From Anaerolineales bacterium UBA6663 (lineage in GTDB: Bacteria > Chloroflexota > Anaerolineae > Anaerolineales > UBA6663): 20,533 bases of DNA. The notes below the pieces were generated by a model. It saw nothing but the letters and a program-made list of their open reading frames with translations, had not been told where the DNA came from and did not search any database. Both the position numbers and the translations under genes were made by a program. The stretch lies in NCBI GenBank assembly GCA_002455335.1, contig DKKP01000338.1, forward strand, positions 1 through 20,533, in the 5' to 3' direction. Each line of letters begins with the position of its first letter. Positions within the stretch are counted from its first letter, which is position 1. Shown here one piece after another: positions 14,141 to 20,533 of this stretch.

Positions 14141-14392
14141 ATGAAATACATCAGTACAACGTTGCGGGGCGGGATGGTGCTCACATTGAGCCTGGGGACG
14201 CTGATCTTCGAAGCGGGAGCCCCTTTAGCGGCGCAGGCGAGCGTCCAGATCAGTCATCGATCAGGCGCGGGTGCGGCGCAGACCATCAGCCCTGGTCTGT
14301 TGGTAGCCTACTGGGCGGAGCCCATCGGTTCGCGGGGCCAGGCCCAAATGGGCGCCATCAACTGGAACGGCGATTGGCTTGACGCGCAGTAG
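14141..14392 (+). CDS. Small secreted protein with NWNGDW tail
   Basis: The 83-residue product has a signal peptide (about 1-33: basic MKYISTTLRGG, hydrophobic core, AQA cleavage site) and a mature part of about 50 residues ending MGAINWNGDWLDAQ. I recognise no family. The tail contains the Asn-Trp-Asn signature of the subtilase repeats, and ATCAACTGGAAC is nearly the same DNA as one repeat unit. The ATG follows a GAGAGAG ribosome-binding site, similar to that of the first subtilase gene, and starts 64 bases after the subtilase stop, so cotranscription is likely. It may be a substrate, chaperone or anchoring partner of the peptidases, or a remnant of a subtilase C-terminus; the intact signal peptide argues against a remnant. 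Confidence 0.72.
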   Translation: MKYISTTLRGGMVLTLSLGTLIFEAGAPLAAQASVQISHRSGAGAAQTISPGLLVAYWAEPIGSRGQAQMGAINWNGDWLDAQ

Positions 14393-14415
14393 ACGGGCCA
14401 TCGATTGACCGCTGT

Positions 14416-14457
14416 CGCAAGGCGAAGTTCGGATCACACTCCGGCCTTCGCCTTGCG
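14416..14457 (+). terminator. Long hairpin after the small secreted gene
   Basis: A 12-bp perfect stem (14416-14427 with 14446-14457) encloses a further CGGA/TCCG stem. Only a weak T-containing run (gttattta) follows. It lies 24 bases after the stop codon and probably ends or attenuates the transcript, separating the first two genes from the second subtilase. Confidence 0.55.
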
Positions 14458-14558
14458 GTTATTTAGGTAACCGACACGGGCGACTAACCCTTGCCAACCA
14501 AGGCGACCCAACGTAAACGTCGGCTCAACCGAAGGGCGCGTATCGTTAGGAAGGCAGG

Positions 14559-14575
14559 TCAACCGTTTTACGGAG
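14559..14575 (+). promoter_or_regulatory. Leader element shared by both subtilase genes, copy 2
   Basis: TCAACCGTTTTACGGAG matches the element at 11273-11289 at 16 of 17 positions and lies 128 bases before the second subtilase start. The similar position ahead of two paralogous genes suggests common regulation. Confidence 0.5.
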
Positions 14576-14659
14576 GCCGGGCCGCCAGGTAAGGACGATG
14601 GCGTAGTGCGCCAGCAAGTCGATAACAATCTCGGCTTGGGCCGCTAACTGCCCACGCCG

Positions 14660-14680
14660 CGCCCCTCATCGTCAGGGGCG
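14660..14680 (+). promoter_or_regulatory. GC hairpin before the second subtilase gene
   Basis: CGCCCCT (14660-14666) pairs with AGGGGCG (14674-14680) around CATCGTC. It ends 10 bases before the ribosome-binding site GGTGAGG (14691-14697) and could affect translation. Confidence 0.4.
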
Positions 14681-14702
14681 GCGCTCAACAGGTGAGGCGA
14701 TT

Positions 14703-16220
14703 GTGAAGAGAACTACCCAGATGCGAATTGGTCGTCTATTGCTAGCCCTGACCCTTGTGCTGAGCCTGTTTGGGCAACTCGGCACAGAAACGGGGCTGCA
14801 GCCCGTTGCGCTTCAGCCTTATCTTGCTTATCTCGCGGCTCAGGAGCCCGAGACTGTTATCAGCGTCATCGTTCAGAAGGAGACTGCAGCAACCGTCGTC
14901 GAGACGCGCGTCACCGACCTGGGAGGGACGATCACGGCCGATCTGAGCATCATCCAGGGTTTTGCAGCGCTGTTGCCCGCGGGCATGGTACCCGAACTCG
15001 CGCGCACACCAGGGGTCAAGACGGTTTCATTCGATGCTCCGATGGTCGAGACCGACTGCGCCGACTGCACCACCACAGGCCAGTTGTCCAATACCTACAT
15101 CCGTGCGATCCGAGCCGATCAGGTTTGGGGCCAGTTGCAAGGCCAGGGGATCGGCGTCGCCGTAGTCGATAGTGGCGTTAACTGGCAGACCGATCTCTAC
15201 ACGGTTCAGGGTCAAAATCGCGTGGTGGCAAATGTCGCCTTTCATAACGGCTACAACGCAACCACATTCGACGCATACAGTCATGGCAGCCATGTCGCCG
15301 GGATCATCGGCGGCAACGGCCGCAGCTCCAACGGTGCAATCATCGGCGTCGCACCACAATCCAGGATCATCAACGTCAAGGTCAGCGATGACCTCAATCA
15401 GGGGTCCGGCACGGCGTTGAGCGTCGTGCAGGGTCTTCAGTGGGTCCTGCAGAACAAGGCGACCTACAACATCCGGGTCGTCAATCTGTCGCTCAACAGC
15501 GCCGTACCCGAGGCGTACAACACGAGCCCGATCAACGCTGCCGTCGAGGTCTTGTGGTTCAACGGGATCGTCGTGGTCGCCTCGGCCGGCAACCGCGGCA
15601 GCGGCGCCATCTATCCTCCAGCCAACGACCCCTTCATCATTACCGTAGGCGCGACCGACGACAGAGGCACGGCCGCAATCAGTGACGATGTCGTGGCCGG
15701 TTACTCGGCCTATGGCATCGCGACCGGGGTGCTAACCAAACCCGAACTCGTCGCCCCTGGGCGGAATATCGTCAGCCTGATGGGCAACTCGGGTCAAGGG
15801 CTTCCGGCCGCGCATCCCGGCAATGTCGTCTCGGTAGGCGGTGCTCGCTACTTCCGCATGTCCGGGACTTCAATGGCCGCTCCGATGGTTGCAGGTGCCG
15901 TGGCATTGCTTCTGCAGGATGAACCCCGCCTGACTCCCGACCAGGTCAAGTACCGATTGATGGCCACTGCCAACAAATCCTGGGGTGGGTACAGCGCCTC
16001 GACAGCGGGCGCCGGCTACCTCGATGTCGCTGCCGCCATCAACGGCAACTCGACCCAAAGCGCCAATACGGGGGTTGCGGCCAGCAGACTGCTCTGGACC
16101 GGGGCCAAACCGGTCACCTGGACCAGCGTGAACTGGAACTCGGTCAATTGGAATTCAGTCAACTGGAACTCGGTCAACTGGAACTCGGTCAACTGGAACA
16201 GCACTTATTGGGGACCATAG
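14703..16220 (+). CDS. Secreted subtilisin-like (S8) serine peptidase, compact form
   Basis: The 505-residue product has a signal peptide (about 1-30), an I9-like propeptide (about 51-112; VISVIVQK, FAALLPAG), a CxxC pair (C119, C122), the S8 domain with D156 (VVDSG), H197 (SHGSHVAG), N297 (SAGNRG) and S390 (GTSMAAP), and six C-terminal NWNSV-type repeats. All catalytic residues are present. It is a paralogue of the gene at 11401 without the two beta-sandwich domains between propeptide and catalytic domain. The start is GTG with GGTGAGG 5 bases upstream. It has its own 310-base leader containing the element shared with the first subtilase. It should be exported and self-processed; the target is unknown. 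Confidence 0.94.
   Translation: MKRTTQMRIGRLLLALTLVLSLFGQLGTETGLQPVALQPYLAYLAAQEPETVISVIVQKETAATVVETRVTDLGGTITADLSIIQGFAALLPAGMVPELARTPGVKTVSFDAPMVETDCADCTTTGQLSNTYIRAIRADQVWGQLQGQGIGVAVVDSGVNWQTDLYTVQGQNRVVANVAFHNGYNATTFDAYSHGSHVAGIIGGNGRSSNGAIIGVAPQSRIINVKVSDDLNQGSGTALSVVQGLQWVLQNKATYNIRVVNLSLNSAVPEAYNTSPINAAVEVLWFNGIVVVASAGNRGSGAIYPPANDPFIITVGATDDRGTAAISDDVVAGYSAYGIATGVLTKPELVAPGRNIVSLMGNSGQGLPAAHPGNVVSVGGARYFRMSGTSMAAPMVAGAVALLLQDEPRLTPDQVKYRLMATANKSWGGYSASTAGAGYLDVAAAINGNSTQSANTGVAASRLLWTGAKPVTWTSVNWNSVNWNSVNWNSVNWNSVNWNSTYWGP
16116..16205 (+). repeat. Six 15-bp repeats encoding (N/T)W(N/T)SV
   Basis: Six 15-base units encode TWTSV, four times NWNSV and a final NWNST at the C terminus of the second subtilase, followed by YWGP and the stop. 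The unit is the same as in the first subtilase (13957-14061), with one fewer copy. Confidence 0.95.
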
Positions 16221-16313
16221 TCCGAGCGTTCACGCAGAACATCGGCAGACCTGATAGAGCCGCATGATGCAGTCACTGATCTCAACACAGGCCACGCACA
16301 CCCGGAGGATGGC

Positions 16314-19034
16314 ATGAGCAAGCTCTCGATGCCTGCACGTCTTTACATCCTCGGCACCATCGTAGCTGGTGCGCTCCTTCTGGCCTGGGGGTTGAGCCAG
16401 ATCCGAGTCGACAATTTCTGGCTGCTGCTCGTGGTCGGCGTCATCGGCGCCCTGGCCCAGATCTTCAAGGTCGAGGGCCCGACCGAGCGCTCGAGCTACA
16501 ACATCAGCTGGGTCGTCTACGGCTTCGCTTTCATCCAACTTGGCGCGCCCGGGCTGATCTTCGTCATCGTGATCGGCCACATCGTCGAGTGGGCCAAACA
16601 CCGCTATCCCTGGTTCATCCAAAGCTTCAATATCGCGCAGTTCGCGATCTCGGCCTTCGCCGCTGCGACGGCTCAGGCCTGGGTGAACTCGGTCGTGAGC
16701 GCGTCGGTGGCCGAGATGCTGGCCGTGCTGCTCGCGATCAGCGCCTTTACAGTCACCAATCACCTCCTGATCGGGCTCGTCGTCAAGCTCGCGCGCCGCC
16801 AGAGCTTTCGCGAATCGGGTGTGCTCGATCGTCTGCCATTGGCCATCGACTTCACGCTCTTCGGCATTGGCGTGACAAGCGCCATCCTGTGGGACTTCAA
16901 TCCATTCGCCGTGACGCTTGCTGTGGTGCCGCTCTACCTCATCTACACCACCTTGCGTCTGCCGGCGCTCCAGCGCCAGACCCAGATCGATTCAAAAACC
17001 GGGCTCTTCAACTCGGGCTATTTCACACAGGCTCTGGCGGGCGAATTGGCCCGCGCCGATCGTTTCGACCGCCCGCTCACCGTGGTGATGGCCGACCTCG
17101 ATCTGCTGCGCAACATCAACAACTCTTACGGCCACCTTGCGGGCGATGCCTGTCTGACCGCCGTCGCCGACATCCTCAAGACGCTGGTGCGCGACTATGA
17201 CGTCGTGGCTCGTTTCGGCGGCGAGGAATTCGCGATCCTGCTGCCGGAGACCACGCCCGATCAGGCGCACCCAAGGATCGAGGCGATTCGCGCGGCGATC
17301 GAGTCGGCGCGGATCTCGGTCTCGACCAGCCCCGTGCCGCTACGCGTGACAATGAGCTTCGGCATCGCGGGGCGCGAAAACGCGCATCAGAGCGCCGAGG
17401 CGCTGATCCACACAGCGGATCTATCGGTCTACCAGGCCAAACTGGCCGGGCGTAACCGCATCTGCCGCCTTGCCGGCGACGGCGGTGAGCGGGTCATGCC
17501 TGCCTCGCTAACGCCGCCGCTCATGCCCGCGGAGATGCATCTCGATGCGATCCAGCCGAGCGCGCCCGAAGCGCCGGAGGCCGAGGCGCCGACCCAGCCG
17601 AAACTCAAGCCCCGGCCGATGTGGATGCTGAGCGCTTACATCGGCGCCGTGGCGATTCTGGCCGGGGTCTCCAGCTTCTATCTACTGACCGGGGCGCAAC
17701 CCGGAGATTGGCTGGGGCTGGCGCTGTTCATCCTGCTTGTGGCGCTGGCCGAAGGGCTTTCGATCGAGATCTACGCGCGGGATTCGTCTGTCTCGACGGC
17801 GACGGCTCCGATCATCGCGGGGCTGATGTTGTTTGGGCCGATCGGCGCCACGCTGCTCGGCGTGACCGTGGCGCTGACCGCCTGGGCCAAGAGCAAGTCG
17901 CATTTCAGCCGCCTGATCTTCAATGCGGCCAACCACATCCTTGCCGCGCAGCTGGCCTCGGTCGTGTACGCCGTCGTGTCACAGGTTAACGGGTTCGATC
18001 CGGCGCTGACCCAGGTCATCGGGGCCATCCTGGCCAGCCTGACGAGTTTCCTGATCACGTCGATGCTGGTCTCCGGGGCGATCGACCTCAACACCGGGCA
18101 GCCCGTGATCGAAGCCTGGACACAGCGCTTCCGCTGGCTGTGGCCGTACTACGTCGCCCTTGGAGCGCTCGCCTATGTGCTGCTGACCGGCTTCTACGCC
18201 GCCGGCTGGGTTGGCGTGCTTGTCTCGCTCGCGCCGTTGATCATGCTTCGCTTCAGCCAGACCCAGTACATCGACCACACCCGGACGATGGTGACGCAAC
18301 TGCGGGCGAGCAACGCCGAGTCGCAGCAGCGGGCCGAACAGGTCACGGCGCTCAACGAAGAGATGCTCTTCGCGCTGTCGCAGGCCATCGACCTGCGCGA
18401 CCCGGACGTGGCAGGACACTCGATGCACGTGGCCCGGTATGCGATGCAGATCGCTGAGGAGCTTGGGTTGCCCGAAGCGCGGGTCGAGTTGGTCAGACGC
18501 GCCGGGTTGTTGCACGACATCGGCAAGCTCGGGATCCCTGAATCGATCTTGTTCAAACCGGCGCGACTGACCGCGAGCGAGTATGAACTCGTCAAGAACC
18601 ACGCCGGGCTTGGCGCCGACATCGTCGGCAATGTTCATTCGCTCCAGGCCCTTGGCCCGGCGATCCGACACCATCATGAGCGCTTTGAAGGCGGCGGCTA
18701 TCCCGATGGGTTGAGGGGCGCCGACATCCCGCTCGAGGCGCGCATCCTGGCGGTGGCCGACACGGTCGAGGCGATGGCCTCTGATCGACCCTATCGCCAG
18801 GGCGCCGACGCCGCGGCCATCGTGGCTGAGGTGCGAGCCCACGCGGGCAAACAATTCGACCCCGGAGTCGTCGAGGCGTTCGTCCGCGCCGTCCACCGCG
18901 AAGGGTCGGGGATGATCATCAACTCCAACCGCACCCACCACGCGGCCGCCACGACCCGGGCGCAGGAACAGCAGTGGCACACGGTTCCGGTCGAGGCCCA
19001 CAGCACCCAGACGGCGTCGGTCGGTCAGGATTGA
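16314..19034 (+). CDS. Cyclic-di-GMP protein: membrane module-GGDEF-membrane module-HD-GYP
   Basis: The 906-residue product has a multispan membrane region (about 8-215), a GGDEF diguanylate cyclase domain (about 222-388) with DLD metal site (261-263), signature GGEEF (302-306) and product-inhibition site RDYD (293-296), a proline-rich linker (about 395-435), a second multispan region (about 436-650), a short coiled segment, and an HD-GYP phosphodiesterase domain (about 680-865) with H701-type helix, HDIGK (734-738), H763, HHHE (786-789) and GGYP (794-797). Both activities look intact, so it could make and break cyclic di-GMP in response to two inputs. The two membrane modules resemble each other (for example VEWAKHRY...SFNIAQF and TAWAKSKS...IFNAANH), suggesting fusion after duplication. 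The start is ATG with GGAGG 5 bases upstream. It stands alone, 93 bases after the second subtilase. Confidence 0.93.
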   Translation: MSKLSMPARLYILGTIVAGALLLAWGLSQIRVDNFWLLLVVGVIGALAQIFKVEGPTERSSYNISWVVYGFAFIQLGAPGLIFVIVIGHIVEWAKHRYPWFIQSFNIAQFAISAFAAATAQAWVNSVVSASVAEMLAVLLAISAFTVTNHLLIGLVVKLARRQSFRESGVLDRLPLAIDFTLFGIGVTSAILWDFNPFAVTLAVVPLYLIYTTLRLPALQRQTQIDSKTGLFNSGYFTQALAGELARADRFDRPLTVVMADLDLLRNINNSYGHLAGDACLTAVADILKTLVRDYDVVARFGGEEFAILLPETTPDQAHPRIEAIRAAIESARISVSTSPVPLRVTMSFGIAGRENAHQSAEALIHTADLSVYQAKLAGRNRICRLAGDGGERVMPASLTPPLMPAEMHLDAIQPSAPEAPEAEAPTQPKLKPRPMWMLSAYIGAVAILAGVSSFYLLTGAQPGDWLGLALFILLVALAEGLSIEIYARDSSVSTATAPIIAGLMLFGPIGATLLGVTVALTAWAKSKSHFSRLIFNAANHILAAQLASVVYAVVSQVNGFDPALTQVIGAILASLTSFLITSMLVSGAIDLNTGQPVIEAWTQRFRWLWPYYVALGALAYVLLTGFYAAGWVGVLVSLAPLIMLRFSQTQYIDHTRTMVTQLRASNAESQQRAEQVTALNEEMLFALSQAIDLRDPDVAGHSMHVARYAMQIAEELGLPEARVELVRRAGLLHDIGKLGIPESILFKPARLTASEYELVKNHAGLGADIVGNVHSLQALGPAIRHHHERFEGGGYPDGLRGADIPLEARILAVADTVEAMASDRPYRQGADAAAIVAEVRAHAGKQFDPGVVEAFVRAVHREGSGMIINSNRTHHAAATTRAQEQQWHTVPVEAHSTQTASVGQD

Positions 19035-19046
19035 GCCAGCCCCATC

Positions 19047-19052
19047 TATAAT
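19047..19052 (+). promoter_or_regulatory. -10 box of the alpha/beta hydrolase gene
   Basis: A perfect TATAAT lies 21 bases before the ATG at 19074. The transcript would start near 19058-19060 and carry the ribosome-binding site GGAGG at 19062-19066. The -35 region is poor. Confidence 0.55.
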
Positions 19053-19073
19053 GGCCGCCTCGGAGGGTTCCGC

Positions 19074-19991
19074 ATGGCGTCCAGATTCAAATGGGGGATT
19101 CCAGCGCTACTAGCGCTCGCGGTGACGGCCGGCTACTTCTGGCCGGCGCCGCGCCTGTCGTTCGAAGTCATCTATCAGGACGTTGACCCAGCACAGGCCG
19201 CGTCTCTCCAGACCTACCGCCAGGCACAGCCAGAACGCATGCTGCAGGTGGAGGGCTTAACCTGGATCTATCGCGTGGTCGGCACAGGCCCGACGACCGT
19301 CGTGCTGCTTCACGGCATGACCGGGGCCGATGACATCTGGTGGCAACAAATCGAGGCGCTGGCGACAAGGGCGCGCGTGGTGTCTGTGACGTATCCGGCT
19401 GCACAGAGCCTGGGCGAACTCGAGGCCGGGTTGCTCGCCGTGCTCGAGCAGGAGGGCGTCGAACAGTACAGCGTGGTCGGCACATCGTTGGGCGGCTACT
19501 TCGCCCAGTATCTGATCGCGCGCCAACCCGAGTCGGTCACGCGCGCCGTCCTGGCCAACACCTTCCCGCCCAATGAATTGATCGCCGAGAAGAACCGGTC
19601 CATCGGCACGGCGCTGCCGTTCCTGCCGGAGTGGTTTGTGCTCTCGACGCTGCGCGACAGCTTCGCCAACGGCATCTATCCGACCTCAGGCAACGATGCG
19701 TTGACCCTGGCGTTTCTAAACGAGATCGCATACGGCCGGGTGTCGAAGACGCAGGTGCTCGGGCGCTATCGCTGTGTGGTCGAGCCCTTTGCAGCGCCAT
19801 CGCCCGACATCCCGTTGCTGATCATCGAATCTACAAACGACCCGCTTGTCGAGGCCGCGCTGCGGGAGCAACTCAAAAGCACCTATCCCGACGCCGTCGT
19901 GCACACCTTCGCCGACGCCGGACACTTCCCATATCTCAATCACGCGGACGAGTACACGTCTTTACTCATCGACTTTCTGCTTGAGCCTTGA
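19074..19991 (+). CDS. Alpha/beta hydrolase, membrane-anchored or exported
   Basis: The 305-residue product begins with a hydrophobic segment (about 7-24) that is either a signal anchor or an uncleaved signal peptide, then an alpha/beta hydrolase fold. LLHGMTG (78-84) is the oxyanion strand and turn, GTSLGG (136-141) holds the nucleophile S138, D256 (STNDPLV) is the acid and H284 (AGHFPYL) the base. The substrate cannot be told; esterase or lipase-like activity on a small molecule is likely. The ATG at 19074 has GGAGG 7 bases upstream and its own TATAAT. It starts 39 bases after the GGDEF/HD-GYP gene and faces the gamma-glutamyltransferase gene across 29 bases. Confidence 0.9.
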   Translation: MASRFKWGIPALLALAVTAGYFWPAPRLSFEVIYQDVDPAQAASLQTYRQAQPERMLQVEGLTWIYRVVGTGPTTVVLLHGMTGADDIWWQQIEALATRARVVSVTYPAAQSLGELEAGLLAVLEQEGVEQYSVVGTSLGGYFAQYLIARQPESVTRAVLANTFPPNELIAEKNRSIGTALPFLPEWFVLSTLRDSFANGIYPTSGNDALTLAFLNEIAYGRVSKTQVLGRYRCVVEPFAAPSPDIPLLIIESTNDPLVEAALREQLKSTYPDAVVHTFADAGHFPYLNHADEYTSLLIDFLLEP

Positions 19992-20020
19992 TGGCGGCGG
20001 GCGACGTGTCGTCAGCCGGC

Positions 20021-20533
20021 TCACCAACCGAGCGCCAGGCCATCAGCGCGCGGATCGCTGCCCGCGCACAAGACGCCATCGGGGCGACGCTCGATGATCT
20101 GGCCGCGCCCGAACAGGCCCCGCGCATCGCCGACGACATCCGGCACAAGCGGGTGACCCAGCCGCGCCAGGCCATGGACAAGCGCATCGGGCAGACCGAC
20201 CTCGAGGCTGACCGCGCCATTCGCGATCGCCGGCTCGATGCAAAACCGCAGGCGATCGAGCGCCGACTGCGGATCGAGCCCGTCGTCGAACAAGGCCGAG
20301 GCGATCTGCACGTGCCCCTGCGGCTGCATGAAACCGCCCATCACGCCGAAGGGCCCCCACAACGAGCCATCGGCGCGCGTGATCAGGCCAGGGATGATCG
20401 TGTGATAGGGCCGCTTGCCTGGAGCGAGCACGTTCGGATGATCGGGATCGAGGCTGAAGTTGTGACCGCGGTTCTGCAGCGGGAAACCCCAGCCCTCCGG
20501 CACAAGGCCTGTGCCAAAGCCCATGTAATTGCT
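20021..20533 (-). CDS. Gamma-glutamyltransferase-family protein, C-terminal part (cut by window edge)
   Basis: The 170 residues present are the end of a gamma-glutamyltransferase-family (N-terminal-nucleophile) protein of the YwrD-like type. Characteristic segments are SNYMGFGTG at the edge, [30 protein letters not shown] and [17 protein letters not shown]. The frame is open to the last base of the window, so the start, the processing site and the catalytic Thr lie outside. Family members transfer or hydrolyse gamma-glutamyl groups, or cleave related acylated compounds; the exact substrate is unknown. It ends in TGA at 20021-20023. Confidence 0.9.
   Translation of the reverse strand, partial: SNYMGFGTGLVPEGWGFPLQNRGHNFSLDPDHPNVLAPGKRPYHTIIPGLITRADGSLWGPFGVMGGFMQPQGHVQIASALFDDGLDPQSALDRLRFCIEPAIANGAVSLEVGLPDALVHGLARLGHPLVPDVVGDARGLFGRGQIIERRPDGVLCAGSDPRADGLALGW

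Larger units (their letters stand above)
14393..14702. other. 310-base intergenic region rich in hairpins
   Basis: No gene is seen. It contains a strong hairpin after the small gene (14416-14457), small stems such as CCTTG/CAAGG (14489-14503), the shared leader element (14559-14575) and a GC-rich hairpin just before the next ribosome-binding site (14660-14680). This leader is much longer than needed for translation and may be regulatory. Confidence 0.6.

Noticed and set aside
13957..16205. CRISPR array or mobile repeat
   Set aside because: The 15-bp units are in-frame coding repeats at protein ends, without spacers, and drift synonymously.

Overview
The window is about 20.5 kb of GC-rich bacterial DNA. 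It carries 14 protein-coding genes (one cut by the right edge, one apparently frameshifted), three tRNA genes, and an unusually rich 1.3-kb gene-free stretch. Three things resemble Chloroflexota: subtilases ending in NWNSV pentapeptide repeats, LysM plus M23 peptidase paralogues with an N-terminal membrane anchor, and several start codons only 6-8 bases after a -10 box. No 16S or other phylogenetic marker is present, so this placement is inference; an Actinobacteriota-like lineage is the main alternative. The mixed strand use and the range of housekeeping functions look chromosomal, but a large plasmid is not excluded.

Layout. 1-50: perfect fold-back hairpin. 95-1237 (+): S58/DmpA-type aminopeptidase. 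1226-1677 (-): HIT-domain protein with an apparent one-base deletion near its N terminus. 1678-2995: gene-free, with two perfect parS centromere sites, a degenerate third site and a perfect DnaA box. 2996-3907 (+): SAM methyltransferase with a C-terminal zinc ribbon, overlapping tail to tail with a HAD phosphatase (3876-4550, -). 4617-8260 (+): three tandem membrane-anchored LysM/M23 proteins, the third lacking two catalytic histidines. 8272-9919 (-): DUF3105-like membrane protein followed by an orphan PAS histidine kinase. 10030-10680 (+): MOSC protein and its terminator. 10740-11101 (-): tRNA-Ser(TGA), tRNA-Ser(GCT) and tRNA-Arg(GCG), with a heptad-built palindrome between the last two. 11401-16220 (+): a large subtilase, a small secreted protein and a second subtilase. 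16314-19034 (+): a two-module membrane GGDEF/HD-GYP protein. 19074-19991 (+): alpha/beta hydrolase. 20021-20533 (-): C-terminal part of a gamma-glutamyltransferase-family protein.

How the parts may work together. Much of the window serves the cell envelope: three anchored LysM/M23 proteins that would act on or regulate peptidoglycan, two exported subtilases sharing a C-terminal repeat, and a small exported protein between them with one copy of the same Asn-Trp-Asn signature. The two subtilase leaders share a 17-base element (16 of 17 identical), which suggests common control. The cyclic-di-GMP protein downstream could link this to surface attachment, but nothing in the sequence proves that.

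The most notable non-coding signal is the pair of perfect 16-bp parS sites 202 bp apart with a DnaA box about 290 bp away. In bacterial chromosomes parS sites cluster near the replication origin, so this stretch is a candidate origin-proximal centromere or origin, although dnaA, parA and parB are not in view.
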